Assembly: GCF_018881855.1 (NCBI RefSeq)
Contig: NZ_JACVPN010000001.1
Span: 248,001 to 312,000, forward strand
Source of the DNA: Polynucleobacter sp. MWH-Berg-3C6
GTDB taxonomy: Bacteria; Pseudomonadota; Gammaproteobacteria; Burkholderiales; Burkholderiaceae
DNA: 64,000 nucleotides
Direction of reading: 5' to 3'
In this document: positions 36,187-46,056 of the stretch, one piece after another
Numbering within the stretch: the first letter of the stretch is position 1
How the letters are laid out: each line of letters begins with the position of its first letter
Notes under the pieces: model-generated
Seen by the model: the letters and a program-made list of their open reading frames with translations, nothing else
What the model was told of the DNA's origin: nothing
Database searches by the model: none
Translations under genes and position numbers: made by a program

Positions 36187-37149
36187 TTATTTTTTCTCTA
36201 AAACAGTTTGCACAACATAACGTGGGCGATTGCGAATTTGTTGATAGATTCGGCCAATATATTCGCCCAGGAGGCCAAGACCAAAGAGCATGACGCCAAT
36301 CAGGAAGAAGGTTAGCGCGAAGAGGGTAAAGACTCCCTCAACCTCAGCGCCAAGCACAAACCGACGGACTAGGAGATAGGCAAACAGGCTGCCGGCAGCA
36401 AGCGATAACAACATACCCAGAATGGAGAAGATCTGCAAAGGCATGATGGAGAAGCCAGTCACCAGATCAAAGTTCAAGCGAATGAGTTGATAGAGACTAT
36501 ATTTAGATTCACCAGCAAAACGCTCCTCGTGTTTGACAGTAATTTCAATCGGGTTAGCTGCAAAGGTATAAGCAAGCGCCGGAATAAAGGTATTGTTTTC
36601 ATCGCACTGACGAACTAAATCGACGATACGACGACTATAGCCACGCAACATGCAGCCTTGGTCCGTCATTGTGATGCGGGTAATGTTTTCACGTAAGCCA
36701 TTCATAGCGCGTGAAGCAAATTTTCTGAAGAAGCTATCACGGCGATCTGCGCGAATGGTACCAACGTAATCATGACCTTTTAATAACTGCTCAGCTAAAG
36801 CATCTATTTCTTCAGGGGGGTTTTGTAAATCTGCATCTAAAGTGATGATGTATTCACCTTTAGCGTATTCAAAACCCGCCATGATGGCCATGTGTTGACC
36901 AAAATTACTGTGGAACAAAACGGCGCGGGTAACATCAGGGCGAAGTTCAACTTGCTTGGCCAAGATTCCTGCTGAGCGATCTTTACTGCCGTCGTTTACA
37001 AAAACGACTTCATAGGAAATATTGCGCTTGGCAGCTAGGCCGTCCAAGGACGGGTAAAGGCGATCAAACAAGGCTTGAAGGCCGTCTTCCTCGTTATAAA
37101 CGGGAATAACAATACTGAGCTTTGGGTTGGCAACTAAATGTGCAGTCAT
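36187..37149 (-). CDS. arnC: Undecaprenyl-phosphate 4-deoxy-4-formamido-L-arabinose transferase ArnC
   Basis: A 320-residue family 2 glycosyltransferase with two C-terminal membrane segments (about 236-258 and 272-294). LSIVIPVYNEEDGL opens the GT-A fold, and DADLQNPPEEI is the metal-binding motif. It transfers Ara4FN from UDP to undecaprenyl phosphate on the cytosolic face. Related enzymes act on other sugars, but the arn context decides. Confidence 0.9.
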   Translation of the reverse strand: MTAHLVANPKLSIVIPVYNEEDGLQALFDRLYPSLDGLAAKRNISYEVVFVNDGSKDRSAGILAKQVELRPDVTRAVLFHSNFGQHMAIMAGFEYAKGEYIITLDADLQNPPEEIDALAEQLLKGHDYVGTIRADRRDSFFRKFASRAMNGLRENITRITMTDQGCMLRGYSRRIVDLVRQCDENNTFIPALAYTFAANPIEITVKHEERFAGESKYSLYQLIRLNFDLVTGFSIMPLQIFSILGMLLSLAAGSLFAYLLVRRFVLGAEVEGVFTLFALTFFLIGVMLFGLGLLGEYIGRIYQQIRNRPRYVVQTVLEKK

Positions 37150-37190
37150 GCTGCAATTTTGCCTGATTCTTCGGGCTTGGCCTAATTAGG

Positions 37191-38345
37191 CTAGTTTTTG
37201 CAGTGTTTCTTGAGGATTCCAAGCAATCCACTGGCTATGCGACCAATATCTTCGTCCGCCATGCCTGGAAAAAGTGGCAGGGTAAGAATAGAGCGGCCAA
37301 TACGTTCTGCTATTGGCGTGTCACTTGTTTTGTAGCCTTGATTTTTATAAAGGGTAAATCCAGTAATCGCGGGGTAGTGCACTCCCGTACCAATTCCCAA
37401 ATCTTTTAGTTCAGTCATTACTTGGGCGCGATCACAATTCAATTGCTCCAGTGGTAATACCACCTGAAACATATGCCAATTGCTGTCAGTGAAGTTTTCA
37501 ACAGGCAACTCTAATTTGAGATTTTCTAATCCAGCTGATTTCAACTCTGCACGAATAAAATCAAAATATTGGCGAGCAAGCGCTGCACGACGTGTTTGAT
37601 AGGCAGGTAATTGCTTTAATTGCTGAATTCCAATCACCGCATTTACATCAGTCAAATTATCTTTCCCACCAAGTACATCAACGTCCATACCATCCATGCC
37701 TTGACGAGTTAAGCCTTGCAGACGAAATTTTTCAGCAAGCTTAGCTTCATCGGCGTTATTCAGAACTAGACAGCCACCTTCTACAGTGGTGAGATTCTTA
37801 TTGGCTTGGAAGCTAAAGCTCACCAAGTCACCAAAGCTACCAATCCTCTTCCCTTTCCATTGGGAGCCAAAGGCTTGAGCAGCATCTTCAATAACGCGCA
37901 GATTGTGCTGCTTCGCTAGCGAGTAGAGTTGATCCATATCAACTGGTAAGCCAGCTAAATACACGGGCATGATCCCTCGTGTTTTAGGAGTGATTGCCGC
38001 CGCAACTTTCTTGAGATCAATATTGCGTGTAATGGGATCAATATCAACAAAGACAGGCTTTGCACCAACCCCTAAGATGACATTAGAGGTAGCTACCCAA
38101 GAAATCGGCGTGGTAATGACTTCATCGCCTGCACCAATACCAGCAACTTGTAATGCAATTTTCATTGTTGCTGTGCCGTTTGCAAAGCAGCGCACAGTAC
38201 GGCCGCCAAAGTATTCACTTAAGCTTGCTTCAAACTCTGCTAACTTGGGTCCTGAGGTTACCCAACCAGAGCGCAATACTTCTGAAACAGCATCAATTGT
38301 TTCTTGATTAAAGCTGGGGCGGGTGAAGGGAATAAAGTCAGACAT
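37191..38345 (-). CDS. arnB: UDP-4-amino-4-deoxy-L-arabinose-oxoglutarate aminotransferase ArnB
   Basis: A 384-residue PLP aminotransferase of the DegT/DnrJ/EryC1 family converting UDP-Ara4O to UDP-Ara4N. FTRPSFNQETIDAV and SFSFQANKNLTTVEGG with the PLP lysine are typical; EDAAQAFGS binds the cofactor. The length matches Salmonella ArnB (about 379). Confidence 0.92.
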   Translation of the reverse strand: MSDFIPFTRPSFNQETIDAVSEVLRSGWVTSGPKLAEFEASLSEYFGGRTVRCFANGTATMKIALQVAGIGAGDEVITTPISWVATSNVILGVGAKPVFVDIDPITRNIDLKKVAAAITPKTRGIMPVYLAGLPVDMDQLYSLAKQHNLRVIEDAAQAFGSQWKGKRIGSFGDLVSFSFQANKNLTTVEGGCLVLNNADEAKLAEKFRLQGLTRQGMDGMDVDVLGGKDNLTDVNAVIGIQQLKQLPAYQTRRAALARQYFDFIRAELKSAGLENLKLELPVENFTDSNWHMFQVVLPLEQLNCDRAQVMTELKDLGIGTGVHYPAITGFTLYKNQGYKTSDTPIAERIGRSILTLPLFPGMADEDIGRIASGLLGILKKHCKN

Positions 38346-38356
38346 GTGCTTCTATC

Positions 38357-40048
38357 TTACCGCGTCACATTCGTTGTATCAGGATGTTTCACAATCACTC
38401 TGCGGGAATCACGATCTACTTCTTGCATGGGCAGATTTAACTCTTGGAGCGCAACATACTGCTCAGGAACCATTAAGGCGTAGGCAGTTGGATCCTCTTT
38501 CCAGCGAGTAATAAAGGCATCTAGAGTCGGCATCCACAGCTCAGGCTCCCGATTGACGCCAAACTCAAGCTCATCTGGAGACTCAACCATGATCATCGTT
38601 CTACCAAGATAAAAGGGCATAGTGTGATCTAGGAGGCGAACAGAATAGAAATTTACGTTTTCTGGAATGGATGCTTTTACTCGATTGGCAAGATCAATAC
38701 CGGAAACCGCGCGACCTAATGTTTCATGGCCTGTTCCAGCGATGATGGCGCACAGAAAAAATCCACAAGCAAAACTCACAATACTTTGAATACCATTTCG
38801 TTTACTTTGCCATGCTGCAAATGCGCTAAACATAATGAGCGCAATTAAAGCAGCAATGACCCAGTAGGTATATTGAGCATATGCCTCAATCTCATCTGGC
38901 CTTGCTTCTTTGCCGATATCAGTCAAAAAGAAAAATCCAATGCAGCCCAAGATTGCAAAGCCGATCGTTTGCAACCTCCAAGGGAGCTCCATGGAGTTAG
39001 TGTGTGCCAGCAATTTATCTAGACGATTACCAATTAATAATGCGAGAGCTGGAAAAATAGGAATGATGTAGCCCGGTAGCTTAGAGCGTGAAACACTAAA
39101 AAAGGCGAAGATCACAGCAAACCAACATACCAATAACCAACCGCTTGAGAAGTCGCGCCGACGTTCACTCCATGCTTGCACAATCGAGCCTGGGATTTGC
39201 AGCACCCAAGGCAGTATGCCGATCAATAGCAATGGTACGAAGTAGTAAATGGGGCCTGTTCTGCTATGAGCATCCTGAGTAAAGCGTTGGAGGTGCTCAT
39301 GAATAAAGAAGAACTCTAAGAATTCAGGATTGCGCTGCGCCACCAAGACGAACCATGGAGCCGTAATCACTAGAAACAAAATCGTACCGCTGAACAAGCG
39401 TAAACGCGTCCAGATTTTCCAATCCCAAGTGCTAATGGAATATACAACAAAGACCATTGCAGGAATGGCAGCACCAATCACTCCCTTGGAAAGTGTTGCT
39501 AGTGCCATAAAGATCCAGCATGTCCACATCCAATTTCGACAACTAGATTTATTGCTTGCATTTTGCGCTAACAATAAGCTGCAGAGCGCTGCTACTAAAA
39601 AAGAGGAGAGCCCCATGTCAAGGGAATTAAAGTGGCCACTAATAACCCACATCGGACTTGATGCGAGAACAACAGCAGCCAACCATCCTGCTCTAGCACT
39701 GTAGATGCGGGCTCCGGTAAAGCCGATGAGTAATATCGTTAGAAAGCCAGTAAGTGCAGTCCACAAACGCGCTTGCCAATCGCCGATACCAAATAGTTGA
39801 AATGCTGCTGCAGTTGCCCAAGCTTGGAGCGGTGGTTTTTCAAAATACTTATAGCCGTTATAGCGCGGCGTTACCCAATCGCCAGTGACCAACATCTCCC
39901 TTGCTATTTCTGCATAACGCCCCTCGTCGGATGGAATCAGGTGGCGATAGTTAAGTGTGCCAAACCATAGCAAGGCATAAATAATGAGAAGTAATAAAAT
40001 TTTGCCGGGATGTAGGGCAGAAGACTGTCGAATTTGTCCAAACTGCAT
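38357..40048 (-). CDS. arnT: Lipid A 4-amino-4-deoxy-L-arabinose transferase ArnT
   Basis: A 563-residue GT-C glycosyltransferase with about 12 membrane segments that moves Ara4N from undecaprenyl phosphate to lipid A on the periplasmic face. RHLIPSDEGRYAEIAREML contains the conserved periplasmic Asp-Glu; YNGYKYFEKPPLQAW follows. It starts the arn block and overlaps the upstream Mth938-like gene by one base. The modification lowers outer-membrane charge and gives polymyxin resistance. Confidence 0.92.
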   Translation of the reverse strand: MQFGQIRQSSALHPGKILLLLIIYALLWFGTLNYRHLIPSDEGRYAEIAREMLVTGDWVTPRYNGYKYFEKPPLQAWATAAAFQLFGIGDWQARLWTALTGFLTILLIGFTGARIYSARAGWLAAVVLASSPMWVISGHFNSLDMGLSSFLVAALCSLLLAQNASNKSSCRNWMWTCWIFMALATLSKGVIGAAIPAMVFVVYSISTWDWKIWTRLRLFSGTILFLVITAPWFVLVAQRNPEFLEFFFIHEHLQRFTQDAHSRTGPIYYFVPLLLIGILPWVLQIPGSIVQAWSERRRDFSSGWLLVCWFAVIFAFFSVSRSKLPGYIIPIFPALALLIGNRLDKLLAHTNSMELPWRLQTIGFAILGCIGFFFLTDIGKEARPDEIEAYAQYTYWVIAALIALIMFSAFAAWQSKRNGIQSIVSFACGFFLCAIIAGTGHETLGRAVSGIDLANRVKASIPENVNFYSVRLLDHTMPFYLGRTMIMVESPDELEFGVNREPELWMPTLDAFITRWKEDPTAYALMVPEQYVALQELNLPMQEVDRDSRRVIVKHPDTTNVTR

Positions 40049-40425
40049 TAGCTTGGCTCCACGATTAAGGCCAGCAGAACTTGACGTCCTTCACCCACCA
40101 AAATGTTGTAGGTTCGGCAGGCGGCCTGTGAATCCATGATTTCAAAGCCAATTTTGGCCAAAATCAGAGATTTGAGGAGTTCTGGCTTAGGAAAGCGCTG
40201 TTTATTGCCCGTTCCAATCAGAATTAATTCAGGCTTGAGATCAACCATTTGGGCGAAATGGGATGCATCTAGGCCTTCAAATGACTGGACTGGCCACTCA
40301 GAAATTGCCCCGTCAGAGCTCAATAAGACAGCATGGGCATATGGGGTCTGGTTGATCTCGACATAGCCATCTCCATAGCCGGTGATCGTATTGGCTCCAG
40401 AATGGGGGTCAGATTGAAGCTTCAA
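40048..40425 (-). CDS. Mth938-like (DUF498) domain protein
   Basis: A 125-residue protein with the Mth938-like alpha/beta fold: NTITGYGDGYVEINQ at the start and ELILIGTGNKQRFP in the centre are typical of the family. The human relative NDUFAF3 assists complex I assembly, but the bacterial role is unknown. It overlaps arnT by one base and is the first gene of the arn transcript. Confidence 0.8.
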   Translation of the reverse strand: MKLQSDPHSGANTITGYGDGYVEINQTPYAHAVLLSSDGAISEWPVQSFEGLDASHFAQMVDLKPELILIGTGNKQRFPKPELLKSLILAKIGFEIMDSQAACRTYNILVGEGRQVLLALIVEPS

Positions 40426-40504
40426 GTGGACTCTCTGTCATAATAATGTGGATTATAGCTAGCTGTTTTTTCCAAGATTTCAAGAACTTACCCTTTAATT
40501 TATT

Positions 40505-41761
40505 GTGAAACCCATCTTAAAGTCCAAAAAACTCGACAACGTCTGTTACGACATTCGTGGGCCGGTGCTTGAGCTCGCTCAGCGCATGGAGGAAGAGGGC
40601 CACAAAATCATCAAATTAAACATCGGAAACGTAGGGGTTTTCGGTTTTGATCCTCCCGAAGAAATTCAGTTGGACATGATTCGTAATTTGAGTAATGCCT
40701 CTGCCTATTCTGACTCCAAAGGTATCTTCGCTGCTCGCAAAGCCATCATGCAGTATTGCCAAGAAAAGGGCATTCAAGGTGTAGCGCTAGATGATGTTTA
40801 TACCGGTAATGGTGTTTCTGAACTCATCGTACTTTCAATGAATGCATTATTGAACGATGGTGATGAAGTCTTGGTTCCTGCCCCTGACTATCCGCTGTGG
40901 ACTGCTGCAGTGAGTTTGTCTAGCGGTACTCCAGTTCACTACTTATGTGATGAGTCAAAAGATTGGGCGCCAGACTTAAATGATCTGCGCAAAAAAATTA
41001 CGCCGCGTACCAAAGCGATTGTGGTGATTAATCCAAACAATCCAACCGGCGCAATTTATTCCAAAGAAGTATTGCTAGAGATGGTGAAAATCGCTCGTGA
41101 GCATGGTTTGATTTTGTTTGCTGATGAGATCTACGACAAGATGTTGTATGACGCAGAGAAACATATTTCGCTTGCATCCTTGTCTACTGATGTAGTCACC
41201 ATTACCTTTAATGGCCTATCTAAGAACTACCGTTCCTGCGGCTACCGCGCAGGCTGGATGGTGGTTTCAGGCGATAAAGAAATGGTACGTGACTATATCG
41301 AGGGCCTCAATATGTTGGCTTCGATGCGCTTGTGCGCAAACGTGCCGGGTCAGTACGCGATTCAAACAGCGCTAGGTGGTTACCAAAGTATTGACGACTT
41401 GGTAGGTGAAGGTGGTCGCTTGGCAAAGCAGCGCGATCTTGCATGGAAACTCATCACTGATATTCCTGGGGTGACTTGCGTTAAACCAAAATCTGCTTTG
41501 TATTTATTTCCAAAGTTAGATCCTGAGGTTTATCCAATTAAAGATGACCAGCAGTTTGTTGCTGATCTTCTCAAAGAAGAAAAAGTATTGTTAGTGCAGG
41601 GCTCTGGTTTTAATTGGGGCAAGCCTGATCACTTCCGCGTAGTGTTCTTACCTCATGAAGATGTGCTGACTGAGGCGATTGGTCGCCTTGCCCGTTTTCT
41701 AGAGCGTTATCGTAATAAGCATGGCCATAAGGCTTCTTCAACTGCAGTAAAGGCATCATGA
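40505..41761 (+). CDS. alaA: Glutamate-pyruvate aminotransferase AlaA-type
   Basis: A 418-residue PLP aminotransferase of fold type I, closest in motif layout to AlaA. VVINPNNPTGAIYS and FNGLSKNYRSCGYRAGWM with the PLP lysine are visible. The start is a GTG at 40505; no good Shine-Dalgarno sequence is seen. The stop overlaps hom by four bases, so alanine and threonine genes are coupled, as is common in Burkholderiales. Confidence 0.88.
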   Translation: MKPILKSKKLDNVCYDIRGPVLELAQRMEEEGHKIIKLNIGNVGVFGFDPPEEIQLDMIRNLSNASAYSDSKGIFAARKAIMQYCQEKGIQGVALDDVYTGNGVSELIVLSMNALLNDGDEVLVPAPDYPLWTAAVSLSSGTPVHYLCDESKDWAPDLNDLRKKITPRTKAIVVINPNNPTGAIYSKEVLLEMVKIAREHGLILFADEIYDKMLYDAEKHISLASLSTDVVTITFNGLSKNYRSCGYRAGWMVVSGDKEMVRDYIEGLNMLASMRLCANVPGQYAIQTALGGYQSIDDLVGEGGRLAKQRDLAWKLITDIPGVTCVKPKSALYLFPKLDPEVYPIKDDQQFVADLLKEEKVLLVQGSGFNWGKPDHFRVVFLPHEDVLTEAIGRLARFLERYRNKHGHKASSTAVKAS

Positions 41762-43068
41762 AACCGATTCAAGTAGGTCTATTAGGTATTGGCACCGTTG
41801 GTGGTGGAGTATTCACCGTTCTCGAGCGTAACCAAGATGAAATCACCCGCCGTGCTGGTCGCAGCATTCGCATCAATACAGTTGCTGATCTCAATGTAGA
41901 GCGCGCCAAAGAAATCGTGAAAGATCGTGCGCAGATCGTCAATGACGCCCGCGCTGTGATCAATAATCCTGAGATTGACATCGTCGTTGAACTTATTGGC
42001 GGCTACGGCATCGCCAAAGACTTAGTTCTAGAGGCTATTGCCGCAGGTAAGCATGTGGTTACGGCTAACAAAGCCCTGATCGCAGTGCATGGTAACGAGA
42101 TTTTTAAAGCAGCTCACGCTAAAGGCGTGATGGTTGCATTTGAAGCTGCGGTTGCTGGCGGTATCCCCATTATTAAAGCCTTGCGTGAAGGCTTAACAGC
42201 GAATCGGATTGAATGGATCGCCGGCATTATTAACGGTACAACCAATTTCATTCTCTCTGAGATGCGCGATAAAGGCTTGGACTTTGCGACGGTTCTCAAG
42301 GAAGCTCAACGTCTTGGTTACGCTGAAGCAGATCCGACATTTGATATTGAAGGTGTTGATGCTGCTCATAAAGCAACCATCATGAGTGCGATTGCTTTTG
42401 GTATTCCAATGCAATTTGATAAGGCTCACATTGAAGGCATTACTAAATTAGCTGCAATCGATATTCGTTATGCAGAGCAATTGGGCTACCGCATCAAGTT
42501 ATTGGGCATTGCTAAGAAAACCCCAACTGGTGTTGAGTTGCGCGTACATCCAACTTTAATTCCTACAAAGCGCTTGATTGCGAACGTTGAAGGCGCCATG
42601 AATGCTGTGCAAGTATTTGGTGATGCAGTAGGCACTACCTTGTATTACGGTAAGGGCGCTGGCTCCGAACCAACTGCATCCGCTGTGATTGCTGACTTGG
42701 TGGATATCACTCGTTTACTGAGCGCGGATCCCGAGCATCGTGTGCCATATTTGGCTTTTCAACCTGATGCCGTTCAAAATACCCCAGTACTGCCTATCGG
42801 CGAGATTACTACGAGCTACTACTTGCGTATGCGTGTGGCTGACCAAGCGGGTGTATTGGCTGACATCACCAAGATCTTGGCTGCACATGGTGTATCGATT
42901 GATGCGCTCTTGCAAAAAGAAGCTGATGAAGGTGAAAGCCAAACCGATTTGGTTGCTTTAACCCATGAGACTAAAGAGAAGAACATGCTTGCCGCTATCA
43001 AAGAGATTCAAAATCTCAAAACAGTAGATGGCGAAGTGGTGAAGATCCGTTTAGAAAATCTGTCTTAA
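41758..43068 (+). CDS. hom: Homoserine dehydrogenase
   Basis: A 436-residue NAD(P)-dependent enzyme making homoserine from aspartate semialdehyde. GLLGIGTVGGGVF is the nucleotide motif; EAAVAGGIPIIKALREG, GTTNFILSEM and the catalytic Lys region GYAEADPTFDIEG follow. A C-terminal ACT domain (about 350-430) predicts feedback inhibition by threonine. It overlaps alaA by four bases. Confidence 0.96.
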   Translation: MKPIQVGLLGIGTVGGGVFTVLERNQDEITRRAGRSIRINTVADLNVERAKEIVKDRAQIVNDARAVINNPEIDIVVELIGGYGIAKDLVLEAIAAGKHVVTANKALIAVHGNEIFKAAHAKGVMVAFEAAVAGGIPIIKALREGLTANRIEWIAGIINGTTNFILSEMRDKGLDFATVLKEAQRLGYAEADPTFDIEGVDAAHKATIMSAIAFGIPMQFDKAHIEGITKLAAIDIRYAEQLGYRIKLLGIAKKTPTGVELRVHPTLIPTKRLIANVEGAMNAVQVFGDAVGTTLYYGKGAGSEPTASAVIADLVDITRLLSADPEHRVPYLAFQPDAVQNTPVLPIGEITTSYYLRMRVADQAGVLADITKILAAHGVSIDALLQKEADEGESQTDLVALTHETKEKNMLAAIKEIQNLKTVDGEVVKIRLENLS

Positions 43069-43077
43069 GTAAAACTG

Positions 43078-44520
43078 ATGCGTTACCAATCTACTCGTGG
43101 CAATAGTCCACAACAATCATTCTTGGAAATTCTGCTGGGTGGATTGGCGCCAGATGGCGGCCTGTATTTGCCAACGCAGTATCCACAAGTTACTCCTGCA
43201 CAGTTAGATTCTTGGCGAGGTTTATCTTATGCTGATCTTGCATATGAAGTCCTGAGTCTATATTGCGATGACATTCCTGAGGCTGATTTACGTGCACTCT
43301 TGCGCAAAACTTATACCGAGCAGGTTTACTGTAACGGGCGTCCTCAAGATAATGCGAAAGACATCACCCCCTTGCATTGGTTGGGTGAAGAGCATGGCAC
43401 ACGCATAGGCCTCTTAAGTCTGTCAAATGGACCCACCTTAGCCTTTAAAGATATGGCTATGCAATTGTTGGGTAATCTATTTGAGTACGCATTAAAGCGC
43501 GCTGGTCAGAAGTTAAACATTTTGGGCGCTACCTCTGGTGATACTGGTAGTGCCGCTGAATATGCCATGCGCGGTAAAGAGGGTGTAAAAGTATTTATGC
43601 TTTCTCCACGCGGCAAGATGAGTTCATTCCAATCTGCACAGATGTATTCCTTGCAAGATCCCAATATTTTCAACTTAGCAGTTGCTGGCGTGTTTGATGA
43701 TTGCCAGGATATTGTTAAGGCAGTAAGCAATGATCATGCCTTCAAGGCCAAGAGCCAAATTGGTACCGTGAACTCCATTAACTGGGGTAGGGTCGTTGCC
43801 CAGGTGGTGTATTACTTCCAGGGTTATCTCTTAGCCACTAAGTCGAGTAATGAGAAAGTTTCATTCACTGTCCCATCGGGTAACTTCGGTAATGTGTGTG
43901 CTGGTCATATCGCTCGTATGATGGGTTTGCCAATCGAGCATTTGATTGTTGCAACCAATGAAAACGATGTACTTGATGAGTTCTTCCGGACCGGTGTATA
44001 CCGCGCACGTAAATCTGCCGAGACATTACATACTTCTAGTCCATCAATGGACATCTCTAAGGCAAGTAACTTTGAGCGCTTTGTATTTGACTTCATGGGT
44101 CAGGATGGCAAAGCCACTACTGCCATGTTCAGGAAAGTAGATGAGACTGGCGGTTTTGATATTTCTAAGGATGCCGTCTTTAAAGAGCTCGGCAAGTATG
44201 GCTTCCAATCAGGTCGCAGTACTCATGACAACCGCCTCGAGACTATTCGTGATATCGACAAACGCTATGGCGTCATGATTGATACTCATACTGCGGATGG
44301 CGTCAAAGTGGCGCGTGAGCATTTGCAAGCTGGTATTCCGATGTTGGTACTGGAGACTGCGTTGCCAATTAAGTTTGAAGAAACCATTCAAGAAGCCTTG
44401 GGCCGTCCCGCTGAATGCCCGTCTGCATTTAAAGATATCAAATCTAAGCCGCAGCGTGTAGAAAATATTGATGCTGATGTTAATCAGGTCAAAACATTTA
44501 TCACAACGCATCTGAGTTAA
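43078..44520 (+). CDS. thrC: Threonine synthase
   Basis: A 480-residue PLP enzyme converting phosphohomoserine to threonine. PLP Lys lies in PTLAFKDMAMQ; the phosphate loop is ATSGDTGSAAEYA. The length is that of the longer, fungal/plant-2-like class. It is nine bases after hom. Confidence 0.95.
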   Translation: MRYQSTRGNSPQQSFLEILLGGLAPDGGLYLPTQYPQVTPAQLDSWRGLSYADLAYEVLSLYCDDIPEADLRALLRKTYTEQVYCNGRPQDNAKDITPLHWLGEEHGTRIGLLSLSNGPTLAFKDMAMQLLGNLFEYALKRAGQKLNILGATSGDTGSAAEYAMRGKEGVKVFMLSPRGKMSSFQSAQMYSLQDPNIFNLAVAGVFDDCQDIVKAVSNDHAFKAKSQIGTVNSINWGRVVAQVVYYFQGYLLATKSSNEKVSFTVPSGNFGNVCAGHIARMMGLPIEHLIVATNENDVLDEFFRTGVYRARKSAETLHTSSPSMDISKASNFERFVFDFMGQDGKATTAMFRKVDETGGFDISKDAVFKELGKYGFQSGRSTHDNRLETIRDIDKRYGVMIDTHTADGVKVAREHLQAGIPMLVLETALPIKFEETIQEALGRPAECPSAFKDIKSKPQRVENIDADVNQVKTFITTHLS

Positions 44521-44537
44521 AACAGAAGCTATTCGCC

Positions 44538-45779
44538 ATGACTAAGCCTCCAATGTTGACTGCCCAGCAGGCCTTGGATCATTTACTTTCTCATGCTAAG
44601 CCCGTTGTCGAGACTGAAAGCATTGCCATGCAGGCGACATTAGGTCGCGTGCTTGCAGAAAACGTCAACAGCCTAGTTGATGTACCGCCACTTGATAACA
44701 CTTCGATGGATGGTTACGCAGTACGAACGGCGGATACGCAAACTTCCGGAAGTATTCTGAAAATTGCCCAACGCATTCCGGCGGGTTCGGTTGGAACACA
44801 GTTGCAGCCTGGTACTGTTGCTAGAATTTTTACAGGTGCACCAGTTCCTCCTGGTGCTGATGCTGTAGTGATGCAGGAAGATTGCGCCATCCCTGAGGGA
44901 TCGACTGATCAAGTGCAGGTCAATGTAGCTCCTACAGTAGGGCAATGGATACGTCGTAGAGGCGAAGATTTAACAACCGGGAAAACAGCCTTAACTGCCG
45001 GAACCTTTTTGCGCCCGCAAGAGTTGGGGGTTGCTGCATCTGCTGGCTTAACCCACCTAAACGTGAGGCGCAGAGTGAAGGTGGCTGCATTCTTTACTGG
45101 TGATGAGTTAGCGCTGCCTGGTGAACCACTTAAGCCGGGCGGAATTTACAACTCTAATCGCGATACCTTACTAGCTTGCCTTAAATCATTGGGGTGTGAT
45201 GCAACGGATTTAGGAATTGTTCCTGATCGTTTAGATGCAACGAAAGCCGCATTGCGTAAAGCAAGCAAAGATCATGATTTGATTATTACGTCTGGTGGTG
45301 TATCAGTTGGCGAGGAAGATCACATCAAACCTGCGGTTACTGCTGAAGGTCGATTAGATCTGTGGCAGATTGCCATTAAACCTGGAAAGCCTTTGGCATT
45401 TGGCGCAGTTCGTAAATCAGATGAGCCAAAAGATGGTGAAGCTTGGTTTATTGGGTTGCCAGGCAACCCGGTCTCCAGTTTTGTAACTTTCTTGTTATTT
45501 GTGCGCCCATTTATTTTGAAGTTACAGGGACGAAACAGCACTCCACCGCAGCCTTACACAATGCGTGCGGATTTTGATTGGTTAAAAGCCGATCGTCGTA
45601 ATGAATTCTTGCGGGTTAAGCTCAATAGCAATGGTGGCTTAGATTTATTTCCCAACCAAAGCTCCGGGGTACTCACTAGCGCCTCTTGGGGTGATGGATT
45701 GGTGGATTGCCCGCCAAATCAGCCCATTCAATCTGGTGACCTGGTGAAGTACATTCCTTTTGATGCACTGCTTAAATAA
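44538..45779 (+). CDS. moeA: Molybdopterin molybdenumtransferase MoeA
   Basis: A 413-residue enzyme that inserts molybdenum into adenylylated molybdopterin. PPLDNTSMDGYAVR, FTGAPVPPGADAVVMQED, TSGGVSVGEEDHIK and GLPGNPVSSFVTF are conserved. It is 17 bases after thrC and is followed by moaD and moaE, a cofactor group linked to the threonine operon. Confidence 0.95.
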   Translation: MTKPPMLTAQQALDHLLSHAKPVVETESIAMQATLGRVLAENVNSLVDVPPLDNTSMDGYAVRTADTQTSGSILKIAQRIPAGSVGTQLQPGTVARIFTGAPVPPGADAVVMQEDCAIPEGSTDQVQVNVAPTVGQWIRRRGEDLTTGKTALTAGTFLRPQELGVAASAGLTHLNVRRRVKVAAFFTGDELALPGEPLKPGGIYNSNRDTLLACLKSLGCDATDLGIVPDRLDATKAALRKASKDHDLIITSGGVSVGEEDHIKPAVTAEGRLDLWQIAIKPGKPLAFGAVRKSDEPKDGEAWFIGLPGNPVSSFVTFLLFVRPFILKLQGRNSTPPQPYTMRADFDWLKADRRNEFLRVKLNSNGGLDLFPNQSSGVLTSASWGDGLVDCPPNQPIQSGDLVKYIPFDALLK

Positions 45780-45797
45780 TCGGTTTACGATTCCTTT

Positions 45798-46055
45798 ATG
45801 AAACTCGAATTACGATTCTTTGCCTCTTTGCGAGAAGCCCTTGGCGTTTCTCAGGAAAGTATCGTCGTACCTGATAGCGTCAAGACAATTGCCGATCTCA
45901 GGGCTCACCTAGTTGAGCGCGGCAATCCTTGGGCTGAAGTATTGGCGCAGAGCAAAGTATTGCGCTGCGCTCTGAATCAGGTCATGGTTGATGCAAGCAC
46001 ACCCTTACAAGAAAATGCTGAGGTTGCTTTTTTCCCACCGGTGACCGGGGGCTGA
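45798..46055 (+). CDS. moaD: Molybdopterin synthase sulphur carrier MoaD
   Basis: An 85-residue ubiquitin-fold protein whose C-terminal Gly-Gly (FPPVTGG) is thiocarboxylated to donate sulphur. RFFASLREALG opens it. It precedes moaE by one base. Confidence 0.94.
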   Translation: MKLELRFFASLREALGVSQESIVVPDSVKTIADLRAHLVERGNPWAEVLAQSKVLRCALNQVMVDASTPLQENAEVAFFPPVTGG

Positions 46056-46056
46056 T

